Assembly (NCBI GenBank): GCA_947500875.1
Contig: CANMUN010000019.1
Span: 1 to 43,144 of the forward strand
DNA length: 43,144 nt
Direction of reading: 5' to 3'
Origin: Flavobacteriales bacterium
GTDB lineage: Bacteria; Bacteroidota; Bacteroidia; Flavobacteriales_D; Crocinitomicaceae
Shown piece after piece: positions 33,843-42,543 of the stretch. The notes beneath the pieces were generated by a model. It ran no database searches and was not told the DNA's origin. It worked only from the letters and a program-made list of their open reading frames with translations. Made by a program: the position numbers and the translations under genes. Within the stretch, counting starts at the first letter, position 1. Each line of letters starts with the position of its first letter.

Positions 33843-36800
33843 TTATCGTGTTAAATGAATGAAATAGTACGAAGTCATCGTCTTTTGTAAATCGGTTAAA
33901 ATGATGGTATATACGCCCTCCGATACATCGTTCCCGTTTTGGTCTTTTCCATCCCAATTATTCCCGTAAAATTCTGAGTAGTATACCACATTACCCCAAC
34001 GGTTAAGAATGGTTAGGGCCGTTCCCGGTTTAAGTGATTGAATGTATAATACGTCGTTGATCATGTCGTTGTTTGGACTGAAAACGTTGGGTACTTGGAT
34101 TTGGTCATAGACTGTAACAAATGCATTCATCGTATCCGTACATCCCTCGTTGTTGGTGACCGTCAAGGTCACTTGAAAGGTTCCGGCGGTATAACTATAA
34201 CTCCACGGCGACGGTTGATTTACTGTGATACCTGCGTTAATCCATTGTTCGGAGGTGTAATTCGACGACGTATTGGTAAACGTAACGGAATCACCGAGAT
34301 TAGGAATGGCTGGGCTATAGGTGAAGGACGCTACCGGATAATTGGGTGTGCCAATGGTGTACAAGTTCGATGTGTCGCTGCAGCCGTTAGCATCGTTAAC
34401 TGTTAAAACATAGGAGGTTCCAGCAGGTAAGTTCGAAATATTTAAAGTGCTCAGGTTTCCGGGTTGCCAAGAATACGTGTAATTGTTCGTGCCACCTGAA
34501 ACACTCAGACCCGTGATGGATCCGTTCATTAAACAGGTAGCATTGGTTACAAGCGCTTGGCTTTGATCGATGGTAACGGGATTGTTTTGGTTCACCACAA
34601 AATTGTACGAACTGGTGCAGCCGTTGACATCGGTTAGGGTAAGCTGGTACACTCCAGAAGTTAAATTGGAAATATCGGCGGTATTGCCCTGATTGCTCCA
34701 ACCGAAAGATACGCCAGGGCTAGGACTCGTAATTCCTGTAATAGAACCCAAGGTTCCGTCGCAAGCAACAGGATTGATCACCATTTGGGAGGTGTCGATA
34801 CTTGGACCGCCGAAAGCTCCAACAACAATCCCCGTTATACTGTCCATGCAACCATTGGCGTCAGTAACGTACAGCGTATAACTCCCGGGAGAAAGCCCTG
34901 ATGGGTTAAGATTAACGGATTGATTGGACCAAAGAAAGGAGTAGGGGGCGATTCCACCGCTTGGAGCGATTCCATTGATAGCTCCGTTGTTTTGACCACA
35001 GAGTGCTGGTAGCACTTGCATGTTTGCAGAATCTAGATTTAAGGTAATATCACCCGGTACAGTCAACGGTCCGAGGGTGTCTGTGCATCCGTTTTGATCC
35101 GTCGCCACGAGGGTGTAGGTGCCAGCGGTGACGTTAGATAGGTTCATACTGGTACTGTTGCCCGGTGTCCACAAATACTGTAATCCCTGACCGCTCGTTG
35201 AAATGCCTGATATACCACCGGTTGCTTGCCCACAAAAAGCGGTTGAATAGTTCACTGCAGCACCATCGATGCTCGGGCCCGCTATTTGTGGTACGTTGAT
35301 GGGCAGGGTTGATGATGTGCAACCGTTTCCATCGGTAACGGTGAGTGTGTAATTACCAACCGCAAGATTTGTGGCATTGACGGCATTTCCGCCGCCGTTG
35401 CTCCAGCTGTAGGTTAAGCCGTTTCCGTTGGCCGTAATTCCGTTAATAGAACCCAAGGTTCCGTTGCATAAAACAGGAGAAATGCTAAGGTTGGTGGTAT
35501 CAAGAATGGGCCCACTGGTGCCGTTGATTTGGTAAGGACCTGAATTGGTGGAACATCCAGCGGCATCGCTCACGGTCAGGGTATAGGTACCCGCGGCGGC
35601 ATTGGTGAGGTTGAGGGAGTTCCCACCGTTGTTGCTCCATGAATAGGAGTAGGGTTGGGCTCCTCCATTAACGCTGAGTCCAGTAATGCTTCCTGGGTTT
35701 TGACACGTAGCATTGGTGATGATGGGATTGCCCGATACGGTAGGACTGCTTCCGATAACAACGGTTACCGCCCTGCGAAAAGATCCAGGGCATAATCCAA
35801 CGTAATAGGTCGTTGTGGTAGTCAAAACGGGCGTCGTAAAACTATTTCCTGAACCCACAGAGGATGTGCCAAAAGGCGTTGAATACCAGGTTAAAGCTCC
35901 TGCTGGAGGAGCTCCAGTTGTAGATGCGTTTAGGGTTACGCTACCGTTGCCACAAAGAGTATCGTTTGCCCCAACAATGTCATAGGCCGAACTGTTGGTT
36001 GTAGAAATTCCGGTGTGTCCTCCAGTAGCACCGTTTTGAGGAAAATTCGGCACGTGGGTTGAATTGGTGGTTCCTGCAATTCCGCCGTTTACGTTGATGG
36101 TTGGATTTCCAGAAGTGATGGAGACATAACCCCCTCCGCCCCCTCCGCCTGGTCCGTCCGCCTCCATTTGAGGGTTTGGCGCAAATAACCCGATACTTAA
36201 AACTTGATTGCCCCCGTCTCCACCTTTGGCAGAAATACTTACCGTATTGGGAATGGGATTCGAATTGGAAACATATACGGTTCCACCGCCCCCGGCTCCC
36301 CCGGCACCGTCTATTCCGAATTTCTGTGTAGAAGCTTGAACCGCGGTTTGTCCGTTGGGATTGGCGTTGATACCATTGGCACCATTGGCTTCAATCGTTC
36401 CCGATCCAACGATAGAACCATACACTTTCACGAAAGCAATACCACCGCCTCGACCGCCACCGCCGCCTTGACCGTTGTTTTGATCTCCTGCGCCACCGCC
36501 TCCTCCTGCAAAGATCCGAGTATTATCTTGTGCCAAGGGATGTCCTCCTAATCCGCCTTCTTTTCTTCGGTAATCACCACCCCAACTGGTATTGTTGGGT
36601 CCGACGGTGTTTTCGTTTTGGTTCATAGTCGCACCCGAATAACCACCTCGGCCTCCTCCAGGGCTTACTGAACCGCCCATGCCTGCTGCCTCTAGGTTCC
36701 AGTTAACGTTGTAGGTGGGATTCGGTACGCCCTTTCCAGTGTAGGTGAGGGCAGTATTCCCAACATTGCATCCACCGCCACCACCAGCATTGTGGTTGTT

Positions 36801-37655
36801 TCCACCACCGCCTCCGTTCGCAGGGGCAGATTTGCAATACCTCGAGTAAATGGCATCGTATTCGGTATAAAATCCCGCAATGCTCTCGCCTTTTTCTGCA
36901 CCTTGCGTAGGAACGTGCGACGCACAAAAACCAATGTCGTTGACATTTCCTGGAGGACTACCTAAGGTTTGATCTTCGGTGACTCCACCGCGAAAACCTG
37001 AGCCAGAGGCAGAAATGCTGCCGTTAGCATTTAAGGTCAACGTACCGTCTACCTCCACTGCAACGACGCCTCCTACCGTGCCATTCCAAGGTGTTGGGAC
37101 TGCGGAAGTATTGGAATTAATGGTCAAATTGACGAATCTTGGAACTCGAACTACCTGAACACGGCCGGAAATGTTGTAATTATTTACCAAAGGACACATC
37201 AGGCTGATGTTGTTAGCGCCGGCCAGTGAACGAACTTCGGCCAATTCGAATTTACCTGCATTGTTGTAGTTCAGTATTTCTCCCCAAAGCTGAATGTGTT
37301 GGTTCCAATCGTTCAAATGCCCAATCGGAGTGGTGTAAGGTCCCCAAAATTGACCGTTGGAAGTGACAAATTCATTCGCGGCATAGGTATCGACATTCAT
37401 GCTGGCTCCTTGCATTTGGACAATCAAAATGAGATCGCCTGGGGTAAGGACTCCACCAAAAAAACCACCGACCATGCTGTTCGATGCTACAGTAATGACC
37501 GATTGTCCCGCACTTGCATTCGAAGTTAAGGAGGTATAACTGTTCAGAATTGCATTCGCTGCGGTAACGGTATGTGAGCCATTCTTTCCGCGTTGAGCTA
37601 GAAGTTGGCCATTCACCAAAAAAACAATCGAGAAAAAAAGGAAGGAGATTTTCAT
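33843..37655 (-). CDS. Giant secreted adhesin: Gly-rich region, SprB-type repeats, PKD and gliding-motility C-terminal domain (T9SS type B)
   Basis: A 1270-residue exported protein with a signal peptide (MKISFLFFSIVFLVNGQLLAQ). Residues about 30-230 are a beta-rich N-terminal part. About 230-560 is a Gly-rich region with runs of five to seven Gly (GGGGGGNNHNAGGGGG, AGGGGGAGDQ). About 560-640 is an Ig-like unit (LCGNGSVTLNAS). About 641-1100 comprises six SprB-like repeats of 70-75 residues, each with one Cys early and one in a D-x-NGC or D-AAGC turn. About 1102-1180 is PKD-like. The end is a CHU_C gliding-motility domain (PNVFSPNNDMINDVLYI, LNRWGNVVYYSEFYGNNWDG, GVYTIILTD). In known systems such proteins are secreted by T9SS and act as surface adhesins for gliding or attachment. 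The target surface is unknown. Confidence 0.93.
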   Translation of the reverse strand: MKISFLFFSIVFLVNGQLLAQRGKNGSHTVTAANAILNSYTSLTSNASAGQSVITVASNSMVGGFFGGVLTPGDLILIVQMQGASMNVDTYAANEFVTSNGQFWGPYTTPIGHLNDWNQHIQLWGEILNYNNAGKFELAEVRSLAGANNISLMCPLVNNYNISGRVQVVRVPRFVNLTINSNTSAVPTPWNGTVGGVVAVEVDGTLTLNANGSISASGSGFRGGVTEDQTLGSPPGNVNDIGFCASHVPTQGAEKGESIAGFYTEYDAIYSRYCKSAPANGGGGGNNHNAGGGGGCNVGNTALTYTGKGVPNPTYNVNWNLEAAGMGGSVSPGGGRGGYSGATMNQNENTVGPNNTSWGGDYRRKEGGLGGHPLAQDNTRIFAGGGGGAGDQNNGQGGGGGRGGGIAFVKVYGSIVGSGTIEANGANGINANPNGQTAVQASTQKFGIDGAGGAGGGGTVYVSNSNPIPNTVSISAKGGDGGNQVLSIGLFAPNPQMEADGPGGGGGGGYVSITSGNPTINVNGGIAGTTNSTHVPNFPQNGATGGHTGISTTNSSAYDIVGANDTLCGNGSVTLNASTTGAPPAGALTWYSTPFGTSSVGSGNSFTTPVLTTTTTYYVGLCPGSFRRAVTVVIGSSPTVSGNPIITNATCQNPGSITGLSVNGGAQPYSYSWSNNGGNSLNLTNAAAGTYTLTVSDAAGCSTNSGPYQINGTSGPILDTTNLSISPVLCNGTLGSINGITANGNGLTYSWSNGGGNAVNATNLAVGNYTLTVTDGNGCTSSTLPINVPQIAGPSIDGAAVNYSTAFCGQATGGISGISTSGQGLQYLWTPGNSTSMNLSNVTAGTYTLVATDQNGCTDTLGPLTVPGDITLNLDSANMQVLPALCGQNNGAINGIAPSGGIAPYSFLWSNQSVNLNPSGLSPGSYTLYVTDANGCMDSITGIVVGAFGGPSIDTSQMVINPVACDGTLGSITGITSPSPGVSFGWSNQGNTADISNLTSGVYQLTLTDVNGCTSSYNFVVNQNNPVTIDQSQALVTNATCLMNGSITGLSVSGGTNNYTYSWQPGNLSTLNISNLPAGTSYVLTVNDANGCSDTSNLYTIGTPNYPVASFTYSPAIPNLGDSVTFTNTSSNYTSEQWINAGITVNQPSPWSYSYTAGTFQVTLTVTNNEGCTDTMNAFVTVYDQIQVPNVFSPNNDMINDVLYIQSLKPGTALTILNRWGNVVYYSEFYGNNWDGKDQNGNDVSEGVYTIILTDLQKTMTSYYFIHLTR
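34350..35735 (-). repeat. Six SprB-like repeats within the giant adhesin
   Basis: About 70-75-residue units, each with a G-[SA]-I-x-G-[IL] opening, an x-Y-S/F-W core, a [AS]G-x-Y-x-L-T-V strand and an NGC or AGC turn. The units are diverged at DNA level, unlike the TPR repeats at 14821-15342, so they are old. The boundaries are by eye. Confidence 0.8.
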
Positions 37656-37690
37656 GAGCCAAAGACGTTGTTCAGTAGAGGTAAGTTGTA

Positions 37691-38491
37691 TTATTCATGT
37701 GGAAATTTCTGTTCCAAATTTGAAAGACCGTTTTCGCAGTAAAAATAACCAATTTCGCGCTTATTTTCGAACATCTCTCGGCTTTTACTGATGTCGATTT
37801 CACGGTCGGGACGTTCGTGGTGTAAATGGTATTGCAGCGCTTTCCATCGCATGTTTTTTACTGACATTCCCGATCGCAACGCACGGAATTCCAGATCGGT
37901 ATCTTCGCCGTAACCAGGCAAGGTGTAATCCATGTCAAATCCGTTCAATGCGATTAAATCGCTTTTGCACCAACCCATATTGCAGCCGAGTAATTTGGGG
38001 GTTTTCTTACTGGATACAAGCGGACTTTTAATGTAAAATGCTTCCTCAACCCGTTTTGTACGGTTCCACAGCATGCGAAAAAAACCGAGTTGCTGAAGTC
38101 CGAATTGACGCACCTTGTTGGAGGTTTTAGCGTCTAAGTCGATTCTCCTTCCTGCTGTGAAAACTCCCTGAACGAGGTGTTTGCGGTGTTCTTCAATGAA
38201 CCTGCGATGCAACAAGCAATCTCCATCTACGAAGACCAAGAATTCATGATCGGAGGCAAGGATGGCTTTGTTGAGGATTCTGTTTTTGTTGAATCCCGTG
38301 TCCACTTGATCGATGTGACATATGTTTAATCTTGAGGAATAGCTTGAAATTATTGGTTGGATTCCTTCGTCGATGGTGTCATGAGCTATAATGACTTGGT
38401 TAGGAGGTAAGGTTTGCTTTGTGATGGAATCTAAAACGAGTGCGAGCGCCTCATAATCTTTATAAACCGTTACAATCAAGCTAACTGACAT
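37691..38491 (-). CDS. Family 2 glycosyltransferase (GT-A fold)
   Basis: A 266-residue enzyme. It starts MSVSLIVTVYKDYEALALVL (GT2 nucleotide-binding start), has the DxD metal motif in VFVDGDCLLHRRFI, a LLGCNMGWCKSDLIALNGFD acceptor-side motif and GYGEDTDLEFR with the catalytic ED pair. It would transfer a sugar from a nucleotide donor to a polysaccharide or surface glycan; donor and acceptor are unknown. A perfect TACCTTTG box lies five bases upstream of its ATG. It is 35 bases upstream of the adhesin on the same strand, so it could glycosylate cell-surface material (inference). Confidence 0.92.
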   Translation of the reverse strand: MSVSLIVTVYKDYEALALVLDSITKQTLPPNQVIIAHDTIDEGIQPIISSYSSRLNICHIDQVDTGFNKNRILNKAILASDHEFLVFVDGDCLLHRRFIEEHRKHLVQGVFTAGRRIDLDAKTSNKVRQFGLQQLGFFRMLWNRTKRVEEAFYIKSPLVSSKKTPKLLGCNMGWCKSDLIALNGFDMDYTLPGYGEDTDLEFRALRSGMSVKNMRWKALQYHLHHERPDREIDISKSREMFENKREIGYFYCENGLSNLEQKFPHE

Positions 38492-38496
38492 TACCC

Positions 38497-38504
38497 CAAA
38501 GGTA
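38497..38504 (-). promoter_or_regulatory. Perfect -7 promoter box of the glycosyltransferase gene
   Basis: TACCTTTG on the minus strand, ending five bases before the ATG at 38491. It sits in the 18-base gap after the YkgJ gene. No clear TTG at the -33 distance. Confidence 0.5.
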
Positions 38505-38509
38505 AGTAA

Positions 38510-38986
38510 TTAGGTCATTAGCCTGTCTATAATTTTGGCAACGGCAGGACATATCTGCGCATTTTGCTCGGTTATTTTTAGGATTTGATGCATGTTTTTT
38601 CGATTGGTGTGCGGGTATTCGCGGCAGGCTAAGGGGCGGTGCTCATAAATACTGCAATGGTTATCATGGCCTAAAAAACTGCAGGGAGAATGTTGAAGTA
38701 CGAAGTCATGGTCTTCGTCCAAACGCAGGTATTGCTCAACGAAAGCTGCTTCTTTCATTCGCAAATGCTTGGCAATTCTTCGAATGTCCGCATCGCGAAA
38801 AATAGGGGAGGTGGTTTTGCAGCAATTGGCGCAATCGAGGCAATCGAGGGTTTGAAAAACTTCCTGGTGCCCTTGGTGAAACCAAGAATCCAACTGCTTG
38901 TTTTTCCTGTTTTTTTGCAGGAAGGATTTAATTTCTTTGGATTGGGCTTTGCTTTTATCCAAGGAGGACCTTAGTTCGGGGTTCAT
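38510..38986 (-). CDS. YkgJ family cysteine-cluster protein
   Basis: A 158-residue cytoplasmic protein with the YkgJ/UPF0153 Cys pattern: CLDCANCC (CxxCxxCC) in the middle, then CSFLGHDNHCSIYEHRPLAC with further conserved Cys and a REYP motif. The cysteines probably bind an Fe-S cluster or zinc. The biochemical role is not known. It follows the DUF3817 gene by two bases in a uvrB-DUF3817-ykgJ operon. Confidence 0.93.
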   Translation of the reverse strand: MNPELRSSLDKSKAQSKEIKSFLQKNRKNKQLDSWFHQGHQEVFQTLDCLDCANCCKTTSPIFRDADIRRIAKHLRMKEAAFVEQYLRLDEDHDFVLQHSPCSFLGHDNHCSIYEHRPLACREYPHTNRKNMHQILKITEQNAQICPAVAKIIDRLMT

Positions 38987-38988
38987 GC

Positions 38989-39273
38989 TCAGTCCTGAGT
39001 TTTTAAGTGTTTTGCGTCAAACCAAAAGGTTCCAAAGGGGAGGAGGGACATGAACCATCCGAGGATGAAAAAAGCGGTATTTTTTTGTGCTCGAATTCCG
39101 TAGATCAACACCCACAGGCAATAGGCAATGAATAAAACCCCGTGGCTCATTCCGACAATAAGGTTGGGTAGATCGTAACCGTATTTGTATTTGAGCGGTA
39201 CCGTAATGCCGAGGCATAAGTAGGAAATTCCTTCAAGAATTGCTAAGCGTTTTAAGATGATTTTATGGTTCAT
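38989..39273 (-). CDS. DUF3817 small integral membrane protein
   Basis: A 94-residue protein with about three hydrophobic segments. The pattern LAILEGISYLCLGITVPLKY, then VGMSHGVLFIAYCLW and GWFMSLLPFGTFWFD, is typical of DUF3817. No known function. Its ATG overlaps the uvrB stop (ATGA), so it is translated together with uvrB. Confidence 0.9.
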   Translation of the reverse strand: MNHKIILKRLAILEGISYLCLGITVPLKYKYGYDLPNLIVGMSHGVLFIAYCLWVLIYGIRAQKNTAFFILGWFMSLLPFGTFWFDAKHLKTQD

Positions 39274-41276
39274 GAAAAGTGATTTTTTTGGGTTTCTAAT
39301 TGAAGAATAACATCCCGATGCGCTGCAGCTTGAATAAAATCCAAGGCTTTGGCTGCTTGCTGCATGCGTTTTTTCTGTTCTTTGATTTCTTTTTCCAAGT
39401 CTTTAAGGTTCTTAAATTCGCTTTTAGGCTCTGCGGCTAAGGCTAGTGCTTCGGATTGCTTGTACGCTTTTTCCCGTTCTGAATTTTGAAGAATCCCTTG
39501 ATCGATCGATTTGTTTAATGGTTGCGGCACCAAACCATGCTCCTCGTTGTAGGCTATTTGCAACGATCTTCTGCGTTCTGTTTCTTCCATCGTTAAACGC
39601 ATCGAATCAGTGATTTTATCCGCATACATGATGACCTTGCCGTTCACATTTCGTGCAGCTCTTCCAACGGTTTGCACAAGGGACTTAACATTCCTTAAAA
39701 ATCCCTCTTTATCGGCATCCAGGATCGCCACCAACGATACTTCGGGTAAATCCAATCCTTCTCGAAGTAAATTAACCCCTACCAAGACGTCAAAATTCCC
39801 AAGCCGTAGTTCGCGAAGTATCGCTACCCGGTCGAGGGTGTCGATATCGCTGTGGATGTATTGGCTCTTGATGCCCACCTTTTGTAGATATCTTTGGAGC
39901 TCCTCTGCCATGCGTTTGGTGAGGGTCGTAACCAAGGTTCGTTCGTTCACGGCAATGCGTTGTTGGATTTCATCAATCAAGTTATCGATTTGATGCCGGC
40001 TCGGACGTACCTCTATCACTGGATCCAATAATCCTGTTGGTCGAATGACTTGTTCTACGAGAATTCCTTCAGAGAGGCTGATTTCCAATTCAGCAGGGGT
40101 GGCGGAAACAAAAATGCATTGATGGAGTAACCCTTCAAACTCTTCGTATTTAAGCGGACGGTTGTCCATGGCTGCTTGAAGTCGAAAGCCATAAGTGACC
40201 AGGTTCGTTTTTCGTGCCTTGTCTCCGCCGTACATGCCTTTAATTTGCGGAAGCGTTACGTGGCTCTCGTCAACGACCATTAAAAAATCGTCGGGAAAAT
40301 AATCCAAAAGGCAGAAGGGTCTTTCACCCGGATTTCGGTTATCGAAGTAGCGCGAATAATTTTCTATACCGGAACAATAACCAAGTTCTCGTATCATTTC
40401 TAAATCGTAAGAAACGCGTTCGTTCAGACGGTTGGCTTCCTCTGATTTTCCGGCTCGTTTGAATGCTTCTACTTGTAAAACTAAATCGTCTTGAATTTGG
40501 TGAATGGCTTGCAGGGTGTTTTCAGGACTTGACACGAAAAGATTTGCAGGGTAGAGGTTTAAGGAACTAAAACGCTCCAAGATTTCGTTCGTGTAGGGAT
40601 CAATGGATTGTAATCCTTCAATTTCATCGCCAAAAAAAAGTACACGGATAACATGATCAGCATATGCGAGAAAAATATCCACGGTGTCACCGCTGACGCG
40701 AAACATGCCACGTTCGAAAGTTTCATCGCTGCGCGTGTATAGGTTTTCGACTAAGCGATGAAGAAAGGCATTTCGAGGCGTGATCATTCCAACTTCCACG
40801 GGAAGGATGCTTTTCTTGAATTCATGGGGATTTCCAATACCGTAAATGCACGACACTGAGGCGACTACGATAACATCTTTTCGCCCAGAGAGCAGAGCCG
40901 AGGTTGCTGCTAAACGCAATTTTTCAATCTCTTGGTTGATCGAGAGGTCTTTTTCAATGTAGGTGTTGGTGACGGGTAAATAGGCTTCAGGTTGATAGTA
41001 GTCATAATACGAAACGAAATATTCTACGGCATTTTCAGGAAAAAACTGTTTGAATTCGTTGTAGAGTTGTGCCGCGAGGGTTTTATTATGGGAAAGAATG
41101 AGGGTGGGTTTTTGAATCTCTTGGATGACGTTTGCAACGGTAAAGGTTTTTCCACTTCCCGTAACGCCCAGCAAGGTTTGGAAAGGAAAACCTTCGTGAA
41201 TTCCATACACCAATTGCTGTATGGCATCGGGTTGATCCCCGGTAGGTTGAAATGGAGCTGAAAGTTGGAAGGGCAT
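39270..41276 (-). CDS. uvrB: UvrABC excision nuclease subunit B
   Basis: A 668-residue DNA helicase-like damage-verification subunit of nucleotide excision repair. Motifs: Walker A LLGVTGSGKTFTVAN (about residues 34-48), the beta-hairpin region YYDYYQPEAYLPVTNTYIEK, ASVSCIYGIGNP, Walker B region VDESHVTLPQIKGMY, motif VI VGRAARNVNGKVIMY, and a C-terminal UVR domain (KDLEKEIKEQKKRMQQAAKA) that contacts UvrC. Length and order are typical. A near-consensus TAATTTTA box lies just upstream (41285-41292, minus strand). It heads the uvrB-DUF3817-ykgJ cluster. Confidence 0.97.
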   Translation of the reverse strand: MPFQLSAPFQPTGDQPDAIQQLVYGIHEGFPFQTLLGVTGSGKTFTVANVIQEIQKPTLILSHNKTLAAQLYNEFKQFFPENAVEYFVSYYDYYQPEAYLPVTNTYIEKDLSINQEIEKLRLAATSALLSGRKDVIVVASVSCIYGIGNPHEFKKSILPVEVGMITPRNAFLHRLVENLYTRSDETFERGMFRVSGDTVDIFLAYADHVIRVLFFGDEIEGLQSIDPYTNEILERFSSLNLYPANLFVSSPENTLQAIHQIQDDLVLQVEAFKRAGKSEEANRLNERVSYDLEMIRELGYCSGIENYSRYFDNRNPGERPFCLLDYFPDDFLMVVDESHVTLPQIKGMYGGDKARKTNLVTYGFRLQAAMDNRPLKYEEFEGLLHQCIFVSATPAELEISLSEGILVEQVIRPTGLLDPVIEVRPSRHQIDNLIDEIQQRIAVNERTLVTTLTKRMAEELQRYLQKVGIKSQYIHSDIDTLDRVAILRELRLGNFDVLVGVNLLREGLDLPEVSLVAILDADKEGFLRNVKSLVQTVGRAARNVNGKVIMYADKITDSMRLTMEETERRRSLQIAYNEEHGLVPQPLNKSIDQGILQNSEREKAYKQSEALALAAEPKSEFKNLKDLEKEIKEQKKRMQQAAKALDFIQAAAHRDVILQLETQKNHFS

Positions 41277-41330
41277 CTAGCATGTAAAATTAACACAATT
41301 TGAATTTTTTTCTTTATAAGTTAAATGCAT

Positions 41331-41338
41331 TAATTTTG
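41331..41338 (+). promoter_or_regulatory. Probable -7 promoter box of the exported protein gene
   Basis: TAATTTTG, a full match to TAnnTTTG, 23 bases before the ATG at 41362. A TTTG at 41299-41302 is too far (28 bases) for the standard spacer, so support is the -7 box only. Confidence 0.4.
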
Positions 41339-41361
41339 AAAAAAATATAAAACATTTAAGC

Positions 41362-42501
41362 ATGAAAACCATTAAAACCTTAAGTATTGTTGTTATAGTC
41401 TTGTCGGTACAGCTAGTTACTTATGGACAGAAGTATTTGGGTATCCCTTTTTTAGATAAGTGTAAAAAATCGATTAAATGCGAGCTTTGCGCCACGAAGA
41501 ACACCGAAGTTTTGTTGTATTTGGATTCCCTTGATAAGGTATTAAATGCAACGGTTACGAGTAGGGATTCTTTACAAGCAAGTGCTCAAAAAAAGTTGGC
41601 CATTTTGAACAAAGAAATAGCCTTTTACAGAGGTAGTTATGCTGTATATTCCGAAAAATTAACCTCGGAAAAAGAGATTTTAGCTCGGTTACTCTTGAAT
41701 AAAGTGAAATTACTTGTTGAAGATGTTATAGACGAAAAGGGAATAGTATACAACCTTGCGCTTTCGGAATACGAATCCTATGGATCTTTCCAGGGGGTTA
41801 ATGAGGTTAATGCTTTTATAGAAGAAATTATAAGCTTGAACATTAGCGATGCTACTAATCAATATTGCCGAGAATTACGGCTCAAGTATATGGTAGAAAG
41901 TTATGCCTTTGATGATATCAATCCGGAGGATGAATCTTGGTTCTACGATGAGAAAATCAAGAAAAAATTAAAGAATTTTCCTGAAGATAAAATAGTCGCC
42001 GCAGAAACCTTCTTAAAAGACGCTAAAAGTACGTCATTCGTGCCTTTCAATTCTTTCAGTGCAATCGGTGTGGGAGTTGCGGGGGCGTACGGAAGAAATT
42101 GGTGGATTGGTTACGAAATCTCTTCGGATATGGTCGATTACATAAATCCTTTTCGTTTGTGGCATCCTATATCGGAACAACCTCATTGGAGAGCCTCGTT
42201 ATTTTCATCTTCGTTATTGTTTAACACAAACAATCCAAACCAACAGGATTTAATGTTTGGCCTCTTTCATTTCAAGCATCCTTTGGTTAATGTTAATATA
42301 GCCCAATTTGGTCTCCATTATGGAATCGCTTCAAAAGGGAAATGGTTTTATCGACCCGAATTAGGTTTAAGCTATGGGATTTTTCGTGCTAGTTACAGCT
42401 ATAACCTAACTTTCGACAAGACCGTTAGGTCTCAAACTGAAAAACATTTGTTTACTTTTGGGGTCAGCTATCCACTCATCCGTATCGGCGGTTATGAATA
42501 A
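41362..42501 (+). CDS. Exported protein of unknown function with coiled-coil and barrel-like end
   Basis: A 379-residue exported protein: a signal peptide (MKTIKTLSIVVIVLSVQLVT to the YGQ cleavage region), then a short Cys cluster CKKSIKCELC at about residues 34-43. A long charged helical stretch (about 45-215, Leu-Asp-Lys-Glu rich, probably coiled coil) follows. From about residue 230 it becomes beta-rich, with aromatic-terminated strands (NSFSAIGVGVAGAYGRNWWI, AQFGLHYGIASKGKWFYRPE, LGLSYGIFRASYSYNL) and a KHLFTFGVSYPLIRIG end, like an outer-membrane barrel. I recognise no family. Codon use is more AT-rich than in its neighbours. Confidence 0.75.
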   Translation: MKTIKTLSIVVIVLSVQLVTYGQKYLGIPFLDKCKKSIKCELCATKNTEVLLYLDSLDKVLNATVTSRDSLQASAQKKLAILNKEIAFYRGSYAVYSEKLTSEKEILARLLLNKVKLLVEDVIDEKGIVYNLALSEYESYGSFQGVNEVNAFIEEIISLNISDATNQYCRELRLKYMVESYAFDDINPEDESWFYDEKIKKKLKNFPEDKIVAAETFLKDAKSTSFVPFNSFSAIGVGVAGAYGRNWWIGYEISSDMVDYINPFRLWHPISEQPHWRASLFSSSLLFNTNNPNQQDLMFGLFHFKHPLVNVNIAQFGLHYGIASKGKWFYRPELGLSYGIFRASYSYNLTFDKTVRSQTEKHLFTFGVSYPLIRIGGYE

Positions 42502-42503
42502 AA

Positions 42504-42522
42504 AAGGGGCGCAAGGCCCCTT
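42504..42522. terminator. Bidirectional rho-independent terminator
   Basis: Inverted repeat AAGGGGC (42504-42510), loop GCAAG, GCCCCTT (42516-42522). On the minus strand it is followed by a run of six T (from the A-run at 42500-42505), an ideal intrinsic terminator for the membrane-protein gene. On the plus strand the tail is CTTCTTC-like and weaker. It separates two convergent genes. Confidence 0.8.
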
Positions 42523-42543
42523 CTTCAAATCGTAATTAGCGTC

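Noticed and set aside
36204-36551. Open frame on the plus strand within the adhesin's Gly-rich region
   Set aside because: It arises from low-complexity Gly codons of the opposite-strand adhesin; no start context or domain.
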